Shown here one piece after another: positions 9,382-16,262 of a stretch of 53,581 bases of DNA. Position 1 is the stretch's first letter; the number at the start of each line of letters is the position of its first letter. The position numbers and the translations under genes were made by a program. The notes beneath the pieces are model-generated. The model was given only the letters and a program-made list of their open reading frames with translations, did not search any database and was not told where the DNA came from. The stretch is from Granulosicoccus sp. (GTDB taxonomy: Bacteria; Pseudomonadota; Gammaproteobacteria; Granulosicoccales; Granulosicoccaceae), in assembly GCA_023301725.1 (NCBI GenBank), contig JALZUD010000024.1, positions 1 to 53,581 on the forward strand, given 5' to 3'.

Positions 9382-9400
9382 ATTTGTAGTGACAAATATG
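9382..9400 (-). promoter_or_regulatory. Operator-like element copy 1 (GntR/UTRA site candidate)
   Basis: On the minus strand this reads CATATTTGTCACTACAAAT. Its core ATTTGT-CACT-ACAAAT is a perfect inverted repeat with a 4-bp spacer. A second copy, identical at 17 of 19 positions, lies at 15054-15072, also just upstream of a minus-strand start. The element overlaps the -10 box of the promoter at 9395-9423, the expected place for a repressor. The GntR/UTRA protein encoded at 10872-11609 is the obvious candidate to bind it. Confidence 0.6.
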
Positions 9401-9423
9401 GAGGTAAATAGCCTGCATGTCAA
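9395..9423 (-). promoter_or_regulatory. Sigma70-type promoter of the ABC importer operon
   Basis: On the minus strand a perfect -35 box TTGACA (9423-9418) is followed, after 17 bp, by CATATT (9400-9395; 4 of 6 matches to consensus). The start codon of the ATPase gene lies about 50 nt downstream. The -10 box runs into the inverted repeat described at 9382-9400, so occupancy there should block transcription. Confidence 0.5.
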
Positions 9424-9439
9424 CAAAAAGCACCACACC

Positions 9440-10855
9440 CTAAAGCGATGGAAGCCCTGAATGGGCAGGAATTACGTTCATTTCAGCCATGACACACCAG
9501 CGCGCAAATTCCTCTAGCACACTCAGGTATTTACCCTGAACAAGAACGAAATGATGCTCTAAGCCTTGTTCCATAACCGTTGTTACTATGTCGGCAGCAG
9601 AGCAAGGCCCAGCACGCGATTTAAAATCACCCACCCAACCACGACACCCATCAAAACCTGATTCCCGTCCTTCGCAAACTTGACCTTCAACAGCGAATTG
9701 AGCGGTGCCATGACGCGATACTCGCAGCACAGTTACATCACCCAGCGCAAATTCATAATCCGCGATAGCCCCAAACACTGGCCCAACACTAGTGCCACGT
9801 CCAATCATTGGATGATTAATCCAACTTACACCGTTTCGCGCCATATAGAGCGGCCCACCTCCACCATGCCACATCAAGATTTTGTCAGCTTCCAGATCGG
9901 GGGAAGTCATATCAAGTAAGCAACCAACCCGTCCAGTAATGGATTTCACCACCAACTGTGTCACCGCGCCTAAAACATCACCTTCCGATGCAACAGGTAA
10001 TCTGTCTTTTTCCTCTAGCCAGCTAAATGCCGCGCCGGGGTGCATCCCCGGGTGTGCTTGCAAAGCGGGCCAGTCAGACACAGCTAACGCATCGTATCCG
10101 CCACTATTTGCCATGCTACGAAGTGCCAGCACAGCTCTAACAGTGAGGTCCATTTGCGCATCCGAAACGCCTCGCACATCAGCTGCAGATGTCATCTCGG
10201 CTAACTCAGCACTCACATCATCTTCAGTTTGAGCAGTCATGAGATTGGTCATGACATGGATATCGATGTGCTCTACGCTTACTCCCAATTGACGCAATAA
10301 CGTATCTGAAGATACTTCCATATTGTAGAAAGTGGGAGCGAGCCCACCGATCATTCCGATCCGTGCACCTTTCAAAGCCTTGCGCGCTTGCAGTGCTGTA
10401 AGCGTTTGCTCAAGCCGCGTGATTAATGCAACATCAACGGGCGACCCTAAATACCATTGCACAGGATTCACTGTCATATCGCGTACGCCACGAGCGATTG
10501 ACATCGACATATTGAGCGAGACAAAATTGTTCAGCTGAATATCTTTGGTCAGCGTTGGCTCAGGGGTTGCCCAAACGCCCAACGGTAGTGGCGACAAGGC
10601 AATCTCTCTTACCACATCACCCATGGTAAAACCGCCATGAAGCAGCAGGATAAAGTCAGCACCCGCCTCCGTCACTTGCGCCACAGCACCACTTGCTTGC
10701 ACCGCATCCATCGGAATACCTTCGGCCTCAACCACGGCATACCCTTCCCGCGTAGCGATCTTATCCAATAACGCCCTTGCATCTTCAAACACGCCATGGC
10801 GTTGCGGAAAATAACTGGGTAGCGAGGTATTGATCAGGCCGATGGTTAGAGTCAT
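9440..10855 (-). CDS. L-fucose/L-arabinose isomerase-like protein
   Basis: Resembles the FucI/AraA-fold proteins that interconvert aldoses and ketoses with Mn2+. The N-terminal half has LLLHGGFTMGDVVREIALSPLPLGVWATPEPTL; the C-terminal half has a MWHGGGGPLY segment in the place of the WHCGN block of relatives, then VLRVSRHGTAQF. The ATG at 10855 (471 residues) is chosen over 10900 because AGGAAA precedes it and the conserved part begins there. It lies 16 nt after the regulator gene. In this operon it would supply the aldose-ketose step before phosphorylation. Members with proven activity are few, so catalysis is inferred. Its Cys-less WHGGGG suggests divergence from true L-fucose isomerases. 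Confidence 0.75.
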   Translation of the reverse strand: MTLTIGLINTSLPSYFPQRHGVFEDARALLDKIATREGYAVVEAEGIPMDAVQASGAVAQVTEAGADFILLLHGGFTMGDVVREIALSPLPLGVWATPEPTLTKDIQLNNFVSLNMSMSIARGVRDMTVNPVQWYLGSPVDVALITRLEQTLTALQARKALKGARIGMIGGLAPTFYNMEVSSDTLLRQLGVSVEHIDIHVMTNLMTAQTEDDVSAELAEMTSAADVRGVSDAQMDLTVRAVLALRSMANSGGYDALAVSDWPALQAHPGMHPGAAFSWLEEKDRLPVASEGDVLGAVTQLVVKSITGRVGCLLDMTSPDLEADKILMWHGGGGPLYMARNGVSWINHPMIGRGTSVGPVFGAIADYEFALGDVTVLRVSRHGTAQFAVEGQVCEGRESGFDGCRGWVGDFKSRAGPCSAADIVTTVMEQGLEHHFVLVQGKYLSVLEEFARWCVMAEMNVIPAHSGLPSL

Positions 10856-10871
10856 TTGGCGTTTCCTGTCG

Positions 10872-11609
10872 TCATGTTCCGATTTGCTGGGTTTTACCAC
10901 CCGTCAGATCGAAGTTGATGGGCCCCTGCCGATACACCTGATCGAAAAATACCGGCTTGTTTTGAGGATCGAAAGCGGTACAAGCTTGAGAGAGAATGGC
11001 AGTGTTTTGTGCTATCTCCAATTGATGAGCGACCTCACGACTAGCGATAACAGAGTCAAGCGTTTCACAGGCAGACGTCCATTCAAGATCAAACTTCTGC
11101 CGCAAGATACGCAAGATAGATTGCCCTTGTCCGGTTTCTGGAAAATCATCAGCGGTGACAGCCGGCAGTAACCGCTCAGGTATCCAGGTTTGCGTCAGCA
11201 TTTTGGGCGTGCCGTCTATTGTGCGCAGTCTTTCAACCAGGACTAATGGTTCGTCAAAAAGATCGGCTACCGCATCGGGCAGATCCGTAGCAGGGTTTTG
11301 CACACGCAACATTCTGGCACCTGGCATGTGCCCTCCCATCAGCACCTGATCTGTGAACGAGGCCATGCATGTGGAGGACGGTGGCGACGATGTAGCGACA
11401 ACATAGCCACTGCCTTGTCTTGCAGTCAGGTACCCGGCACGCACCAGCATATCGAGTGCTTTGCGAATGGTGACGCGGCTAACGTCAAACGTTCTGGACA
11501 ACAGATCTTCGGTTGGTAGACGGGTGCCAATGGAATAATGCCCCACCTGCAATCTACTAAGTAGTTCGTCATGAACAACTTGATACTTTGGAAGCCCTGC
11601 CCCTTTCAT
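10872..11609 (-). CDS. GntR-family regulator with UTRA domain (HutC type)
   Basis: The winged helix covers residues 7-75: YQVVHDELLSRLQVGHYSIGTRLPTEDLLSRTFDVSRVTIRKALDMLVRAGYL, then RQGSGYVV. The UTRA effector domain (about 95-240) has TDLPDAVADLFDEPLVLVERLRTIDG and a late ACTAFDPQNKPVFFDQVYRQGPINFDL. UTRA regulators typically sense sugars or sugar phosphates. It is embedded between the aldolase and isomerase genes and is probably autoregulated. Two palindromic elements (9382-9400, 15054-15072) are the likely targets. Size (245 aa) is normal; family assignment is certain. Confidence 0.92.
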   Translation of the reverse strand: MKGAGLPKYQVVHDELLSRLQVGHYSIGTRLPTEDLLSRTFDVSRVTIRKALDMLVRAGYLTARQGSGYVVATSSPPSSTCMASFTDQVLMGGHMPGARMLRVQNPATDLPDAVADLFDEPLVLVERLRTIDGTPKMLTQTWIPERLLPAVTADDFPETGQGQSILRILRQKFDLEWTSACETLDSVIASREVAHQLEIAQNTAILSQACTAFDPQNKPVFFDQVYRQGPINFDLTGGKTQQIGT

Positions 11610-11651
11610 AGCACGTGTCTCAAGCTTGGACTAGTTAAGAAACACACAATT

Positions 11652-12572
11652 TCACGCGATCGCAGCCTTAAGTTGGGAGAGTCTGTCGCGGCCAGTAGTT
11701 TGCATCCATGTCGTCATCGCCGCCGGGCCCTGAGCGCCGAAAATACCAATGGCATCACTCCAAATCGCTCGGCCACACATAAATCCTAGCGAACGCACAC
11801 CCGCCTGTCGCGAGAATGCCAATGCATCGCGAAATTGCTCAAACGTCACGCCGGCGCTCAGATACAACAAAGGAATATCTCCAGCAGCATCTGACGCTGC
11901 CACAAATGCAGCTTCGGCTTCAACTGTTGACATCTGTGGCGTCCCAAAACCTTCCACAAAGTTGAAGTTGACAGGAATTTCGACTTTGAGAATATCGATC
12001 GCAAATTTAGGATCAGCAAAAGCCTGGGTTGCAGCACGGACAAGGCCAGGCTTGGCTTTTGCAAATTCAGCAGTGGTGCCATCTGGCAACGAACGATCAT
12101 AGACAATCGGCTCAAACAGGAAAGTCAAGCCGCAGGCCTTGCACTGGCGGCCAATATCTTCCACCAGATCAAACTTGCGTTGATTCAACTCGGCAGAATC
12201 ATTGGGTCCAAAGTACAAAAAGAACTTCAGTATCGTCGCAGCTAATTGCGCAAAGTCAGGAACCTTCAGGTTTTCAGGTAATGCTGTGATGCGGTCTTCG
12301 TCCGAAATTTTATAGACATCTGCCTCGTAAGCTAACATTTTGGTGCAGCTGTTGGCATATGAACCTAGCAACTCGCGGCCATAGACGGAATCCACCAGAA
12401 GCGTTGTTGCATCGGGGCTCAACGTCTCGACAACAATACGCTTGAACGTCAGTAAATCATCTTTTTTTGAAGCAGCACCACGTGCCTCTTTTATTGCAGC
12501 TTCAAGCCCACTACCCTGATCAACAGCAACCCCATAAACGAGGCCATTCACTATGTCCAATACCTTGCTCAT
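11652..12572 (-). CDS. LacD-like class I aldolase (tagatose-bisphosphate aldolase family)
   Basis: Class I aldolases of the LacD/YihT family cleave ketose phosphates through a Schiff-base lysine. The expected lysine is K196 in FAIDILKVEIPVN, matching the KVE-P motif of the family. The N-terminal GVAVDQGSGL and the middle ILKFFLYFGP strand also fit. The ATG at 12572 (306 residues) overlaps the DhaK stop codon (ATGA) and has AGGAG about 9 nt upstream. LacD itself is about 326 residues. With a ketose kinase immediately before it, the likely reaction is cleavage of a ketose 1-phosphate into dihydroxyacetone phosphate and an aldehyde. The actual ketose is not readable. Confidence 0.85.
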   Translation of the reverse strand: MSKVLDIVNGLVYGVAVDQGSGLEAAIKEARGAASKKDDLLTFKRIVVETLSPDATTLLVDSVYGRELLGSYANSCTKMLAYEADVYKISDEDRITALPENLKVPDFAQLAATILKFFLYFGPNDSAELNQRKFDLVEDIGRQCKACGLTFLFEPIVYDRSLPDGTTAEFAKAKPGLVRAATQAFADPKFAIDILKVEIPVNFNFVEGFGTPQMSTVEAEAAFVAASDAAGDIPLLYLSAGVTFEQFRDALAFSRQAGVRSLGFMCGRAIWSDAIGIFGAQGPAAMTTWMQTTGRDRLSQLKAAIA

Positions 12573-13600
12573 GATGTTTTCTCCTGCTCTACAAGCATAA
12601 TTTTGGGGAATGACGGAGTATCCGAGGGCGCGCACCAACACGTCAACATGTCATCTGTCGGTTCCATGAGAGAGATTGAAAATCCGCCCATTTCCTGTGT
12701 AGTGACAAAGCTGCCTATCATCGGCGCAATGGCAGAAATTCCATGTTTGGCAAGCTTTGATCTGGTTTCAGCCCAGATGGTCAGTAGCTCCATCATGGTG
12801 GTTCCACCCATGCCGTTGATGATTACGCAGGCGCGCCCACCTGCAGTGATGGGACGATCCTCTAGCAGCTTGTCAACCATCAGAGCTACCAGCTTGTCTA
12901 CTGGTCCAACCTTGACACGCCCGACACCAGGTTCTCCGTGCACACCCATGCCTAAAAAGATCTCATCGTCTGGCAGGGTGAACATCGGAAGGCCTGTCAG
13001 TGGGGATACACCGGGTGAAACAGCGGCAGCCAACGTGACAATTCTGTCCCGAACTGCTTCGCCTAAGGTAAAAAGCTGCGTTTGAGAACGACCTTCTTCG
13101 GCGGCGGCGCCCAAAATCTTATAGATAAACATCGTGCCCGGAGCGCCACGACGATCTTGTTTTCGCGTCGGAGGAGCGGCGGAAATATCGTCGTACATAG
13201 GCAAAGCCAACACGTTGATGCCTTCATCCTGCGCCATCATGACCGCACCTCGGCCATTGATCATATCGCCTGAATGTTGAGAGATCAGCAAGATTGAACC
13301 TGCGGCACCCGAGACTTCCGAAATACCCTCGAGGATAAGATCAGCTGACGGGGCAGCAAACACATCACCCACAACATTGGCATCTAAGACACCTTGACCT
13401 ACAAAACCCATGGCGATGGGCTCATGTCCCGATCCATTACCGATCAACAACGTGACTTTTTTATCAACATTCTTGGCATTGCTGTCGCGGACAATCACAC
13501 GCGGATCACTGATTCCACGTTTGACGTGTGGGTAGGCGCTGACAAATCCGTCGAGCATATCGTCAACCATTGTCTCAGCGCTATTGAACAATTTTTTCAT
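12569..13600 (-). CDS. dhaK: Dihydroxyacetone-kinase-type subunit DhaK (ketose kinase)
   Basis: The substrate-binding subunit of DAK-type kinases holds the ketose as a hemiaminal on a histidine. This residue is H221 in GMGVHGEPG, matching the E. coli His218 region. GNGSGHEP (H59) and SGDMING (D112) complete the active site. Length (343) and the VVGDVFAAPS block are standard. Both ends overlap neighbours by ATGA (DhaL before, aldolase after), so the three are a translational unit. Related DAK enzymes act on erythrulose, apulose and similar ketoses, and the aldolase next door argues that the substrate here is larger than dihydroxyacetone. Confidence 0.93.
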   Translation of the reverse strand: MKKLFNSAETMVDDMLDGFVSAYPHVKRGISDPRVIVRDSNAKNVDKKVTLLIGNGSGHEPIAMGFVGQGVLDANVVGDVFAAPSADLILEGISEVSGAAGSILLISQHSGDMINGRGAVMMAQDEGINVLALPMYDDISAAPPTRKQDRRGAPGTMFIYKILGAAAEEGRSQTQLFTLGEAVRDRIVTLAAAVSPGVSPLTGLPMFTLPDDEIFLGMGVHGEPGVGRVKVGPVDKLVALMVDKLLEDRPITAGGRACVIINGMGGTTMMELLTIWAETRSKLAKHGISAIAPMIGSFVTTQEMGGFSISLMEPTDDMLTCWCAPSDTPSFPKIMLVEQEKTS

Positions 13601-14166
13601 GCCATGCCCTTCTCGTCGCTCGATGTGGCGCTCAGAGTTTCAGCCAGCGTCTCGAGAAAAATCACCACTGATACAGCACCGGGATCGATATGTCCTTTGC
13701 CTCCATCTTCAACATACTGGGCTCGTCCACGCCGCGCAACGAGCGCCACAGTGCTGTCGCGCCCAACAGCTGCCGCCGTAATCGCTTGAGATAAATCGCC
13801 ATGCTCTAAGGCCACAACAGCCGGAGCCAGCGCATCGATCATGCTTTTGTCACCAACCTGCACGTCTCCTAAATCGCAAATACGTGCGCAAGCCGTGACC
13901 AAGCTTGAACCTAGTGGCGTGCCTGTATCCAGATGACCTTCAATTGCAATGAGAATTAGTCCAAACAAGGTGCCCGATGCCCCGCCTGATGCCCGCATAA
14001 AGGCTTTAGCGCGCTTTGCATCTTCAGCAGCAACAGCTTTGCTTAACCCGCGAAGCATCGTCGCCCCATGATCTCCATCACCAATAGCTGCATCGAGCGC
14101 ATTAAGATGCACTACTTGATCGTTAAATTTTTGATGTAAGTCGTTGAAAAACTGTTTAGCAGACAT
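13597..14166 (-). CDS. dhaL: Dihydroxyacetone-kinase-type subunit DhaL (nucleotide-binding)
   Basis: The eight-helix nucleotide-binding subunit that passes phosphate to the ketose bound on DhaK. The Mg2+-nucleotide aspartates are in LDAAIGDGDHG (D25, D30, D32), followed by GGASGTLFGLIL. The ATG at 14166 (189 residues) is chosen because AAGGTG precedes it; the upstream in-frame ATG lies further inside the epimerase gene. It overlaps the epimerase end by 11 bp and DhaK by 4 bp. No DhaM-type PTS donor is encoded here, so phosphate may come directly from ATP, or from a DhaM elsewhere in the genome. Confidence 0.92.
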   Translation of the reverse strand: MSAKQFFNDLHQKFNDQVVHLNALDAAIGDGDHGATMLRGLSKAVAAEDAKRAKAFMRASGGASGTLFGLILIAIEGHLDTGTPLGSSLVTACARICDLGDVQVGDKSMIDALAPAVVALEHGDLSQAITAAAVGRDSTVALVARRGRAQYVEDGGKGHIDPGAVSVVIFLETLAETLSATSSDEKGMA

Positions 14167-15001
14167 CACCAAACACCTTTCTGACATACGCCAAGGTCTG
14201 GATTGCAGCCACCGTAGGATCAGGCTCTATATCACGCCAGATGTTCAAATCCCCACTGGCAGGATTACCAGCTGTAACAAACATCTCGGCAACCACCCAA
14301 CCGTTGTACCCAATCTCTTTTAAGGCCCGGGCGTCAGCTGGAAAATCATATCTGCCACTACCGGGCACACCACGATCATTGTCAGATACGTGGTAGTGGC
14401 ATAGCTGTTTGCCCGCCGCTAGAATTGCTGCGGGTGCATCTTTCTCCTCGATGTTCATGTGAAAACTGTCAAGCAAGGCACCAATATGCGTTGATCCAGT
14501 TGCCTGTGCAAGTGCACAGGCCTCGGCAGCGGTGGAGGTTAAATCAGTCTCGAACCGGTTCAACGCTTCAATACCCAATGTGACGCCTTGTTCGGCTAGA
14601 ACGCCATCCAACTGGCCTAATGTGACGGCAGAACGTTCAGCGCGTGCCACTTTATTCAGCGGATCAAAAGCACCCCAAGGCGCCGCTACCACGCCAGCCA
14701 GTCCCTTTGATCCCAGCAATGCTGTCACTTCAATGGCTTCAGTCAATACTGCGACAGCGTTCTTGCGTACATCAGGATCGGTAGACGTGGGATCAGCCTC
14801 AGGTCCTAAACCTGTGGAACACGTCAGTTCAAGACCACAGCGTTCGGCTTGCGCTCGGATAGCTTTAGCCCGGTCACGCCCGATACCCAAGAGCGATACT
14901 TCAACCCCGTCAAATCCGATCTCAGCAGCAGCTGCAAATATGGGAGCCAGATCGTCTTCCCACGTTTTCATCCAAAGACCTGCATGTATTCCAAACTTCA
15001 T
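14156..15001 (-). CDS. Ketose 3-epimerase of the D-tagatose/D-psicose 3-epimerase family
   Basis: TIM-barrel enzyme inverting C3 of a ketose with a divalent metal. The four metal ligands of D-tagatose 3-epimerase (E152, D185, H211, E246) have clear counterparts at E145, D178, H204 and E239, all shifted by exactly seven. The flanking NRFE, DSFHMNIEE and the GSGRYDFP loop are also conserved, and the opening MKFGIHAGLWMKTWEDDL fits. The ATG at 15001 (281 residues) replaces a longer reading frame from 15031. It is the first gene of the sugar operon, 50 nt behind a promoter and operator-like element. Hydroxypyruvate-isomerase-like activity is a less likely alternative. Confidence 0.85.
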   Translation of the reverse strand: MKFGIHAGLWMKTWEDDLAPIFAAAAEIGFDGVEVSLLGIGRDRAKAIRAQAERCGLELTCSTGLGPEADPTSTDPDVRKNAVAVLTEAIEVTALLGSKGLAGVVAAPWGAFDPLNKVARAERSAVTLGQLDGVLAEQGVTLGIEALNRFETDLTSTAAEACALAQATGSTHIGALLDSFHMNIEEKDAPAAILAAGKQLCHYHVSDNDRGVPGSGRYDFPADARALKEIGYNGWVVAEMFVTAGNPASGDLNIWRDIEPDPTVAAIQTLAYVRKVFGDVC

Positions 15002-15051
15002 GAGATCAGAACTCCCGCATGGCGTGCGCATCTACCGCTACTTGTATCTAT

Positions 15052-15081
15052 ATATTAGTAGTAACAAATATGATCCGTCAA
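15052..15081 (-). promoter_or_regulatory. Sigma70-type promoter of the epimerase-kinase-aldolase operon
   Basis: On the minus strand TTGACG (15081-15076; 5 of 6 to consensus) and TAATAT (15057-15052) are separated by 18 bp and lie about 50 nt before the epimerase start. The -35 box falls in the stretch that is also similar to the 3' end of the acyl-CoA synthetase gene (see 15074-15231). Confidence 0.45.
15054..15072 (-). promoter_or_regulatory. Operator-like element copy 2 (GntR/UTRA site candidate)
   Basis: On the minus strand this reads CATATTTGTTACTACTAAT, identical at 17 of 19 positions to the element before the importer operon (9382-9400). Its inverted repeat ATTTGT-TACT-ACTAAT has one mismatch. 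It sits 53-71 nt before the epimerase start and inside the promoter, covering most of the spacer and part of the -10 box. Confidence 0.55.
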
Positions 15082-15231
15082 CTCTTCCCTTCCGCATCAA
15101 CTTCACTGCACGCAAAGCTTGGCGGTTGATCCGAGGCTACTAGGCCCAACAGCATTGAGCTATGCCTCAGGTGTCACAAACGGACGCTCTCTAATCCATT
15201 TACAAAACAATAGGTCGAGCAACCCGCCAAG
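15074..15231 (-). pseudogene. Remnant of a second acyl-CoA synthetase gene
   Basis: Two blocks match the intact synthetase gene at 16263-17918 in the same order and strand. Positions 15074-15130 match the 3' end (16254-16310), sharing GATCCGTCAACTC and GCACGCAAAGCT; translated they give INRQALRA against INRRALRA. Positions 15141-15231 match 17080-17170, sharing AGGCCCAA and GTCGAGC followed by CCGCCAA. About 770 bp between the blocks is deleted and the stop codon is lost. The rest of 15002-15413 holds the sugar-operon promoter and no other gene that I can support. Confidence 0.75.
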
Positions 15232-15413
15232 CACCGGTGCAAACAGTGCGCAGACGATGAACAGCAAGCAGTTTGACGTATGCTTGTGTACTCTGAAAGC
15301 TAGCTTCTCACTAAATCATGTGAGGAGGCATCTGATAAACACGCTGTCGACAGCAAACAGCCTCTTGCTATTGAAAACTCAAATCTACCTAGGCTCATCC
15401 CAACAACGCACTT

Positions 15414-16046
15414 ATGACCAACACATTAGTCCACTTATCCGAGCAGAATTTTATAGCTTCTGGAGGATTTTGCCGTTGTTACCGGCATCCAGACGTGCCC
15501 GACCAATGCATAAAGATACAAACCGACGACACTAAAAAAGCTCGCAGCAGATTAAAAATGGATCTTGCTTACTATAAAAAACTGCATAGCAGACAATCTG
15601 ATCTTCGCTACATTGCTGACTACCTGGGGACTTGTCAAACCAATCTAGGTCAAGGCCACTCCTACCAATGTGTGATAAACGGCGATGGTGCGGTTTCTGA
15701 AACACTTGAGCACTGCTTGGAACACCAGCATCCTGAAATTGAGCTGATTCTGCAAGAACTCCATCGCATGGCAATACAACTTCTTAATGAGCGCATTATC
15801 ATTAGCGACATTCATCCAAACAATATACTTATTCAAGTCGTTGAAGGCCTGCCTCCTAAGCCCGTGTTCGTGGATGGAATTGGGGATAAAGTTTTCATCA
15901 CTATTCAAAATGTTATCAAGTCACAGGTTCACGCTAAAATCATTCGCAGGTGGAATCGATTTATCAATTCTCTGGAAAATACATACCCTGAGCTACGTTC
16001 ACCAATCTCAGAGCTATACCTTGACAAAAAGCATATCCAAGCTTAA
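15414..16046 (+). CDS. yrbL: YrbL-family protein (PhoP-network, kinase-like fold)
   Basis: Matches the YrbL family, a small protein-kinase-like fold named after the Mg2+/PhoP-regulated E. coli gene. The opening (LSEQNFIASGGFCRCYRHPDVPDQCIKIQ) resembles a glycine-loop strand plus the ATP-anchoring lysine. The middle has RYIADYLGTCQT, and the loop ISDIHPNNILIQ resembles the catalytic D-x-x-x-x-N segment. Length 210 is normal. Molecular function is not established in the family. It stands alone on the plus strand between the synthetase remnant and the intact synthetase gene, so it probably arrived with the rearrangement. No clear ribosome site is visible. Confidence 0.82.
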   Translation: MTNTLVHLSEQNFIASGGFCRCYRHPDVPDQCIKIQTDDTKKARSRLKMDLAYYKKLHSRQSDLRYIADYLGTCQTNLGQGHSYQCVINGDGAVSETLEHCLEHQHPEIELILQELHRMAIQLLNERIIISDIHPNNILIQVVEGLPPKPVFVDGIGDKVFITIQNVIKSQVHAKIIRRWNRFINSLENTYPELRSPISELYLDKKHIQA

Positions 16047-16200
16047 ACCGTGTTTGCAGATTTATCAGGGCAACTGCCAATGATTGAAGTCGTCCACGAC
16101 TTGCCAAAACGCTATCTATAGCGACTAAAAATGACTAAAGGCGGCTATGAGTGGTAAAGCTGCCTACCTGTTGCTCGAATTGCCGCGTGTGTATCAAGCG

Positions 16201-16232
16201 CTATTTGTCACTATCGCTATTTTTCACTATCT
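16201..16232. repeat. Tandem 16-bp direct repeat CTATTTNTCACTATC
   Basis: Two adjacent copies (16201-16216 and 16217-16232) differ at two positions. Each contains ATTTNTCACTA, like one arm of the operator-like elements at 9382 and 15054. They lie in the 216-bp convergent gap between yrbL and the synthetase gene and directly abut a decayed operator copy at 16234-16252. Confidence 0.5.
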
Positions 16233-16233
16233 T

Positions 16234-16252
16234 ATGAGTAGTAAAAAAAATG
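16234..16252 (-). promoter_or_regulatory. Decayed third copy of the operator-like element
   Basis: On the minus strand it matches the 15054-15072 element at 16 of 19 positions (CATTTTTTTTACTACTCAT) and continues into the same GATCCGTCAACTC flank. It lies downstream of the synthetase gene rather than before a minus-strand start, so it is best read as a by-product of the duplication that also made the synthetase remnant. Confidence 0.45.
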
Positions 16253-16262
16253 ATCCGTCAAC

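Noticed and set aside
14532..15143. 203-codon plus-strand frame opposite the epimerase
   Set aside because: Antisense shadow of a gene with all catalytic residues conserved.
15119..15535. 138-codon plus-strand frame upstream of yrbL
   Set aside because: Its first part is antisense of the synthetase remnant and its end overlaps yrbL in another frame.
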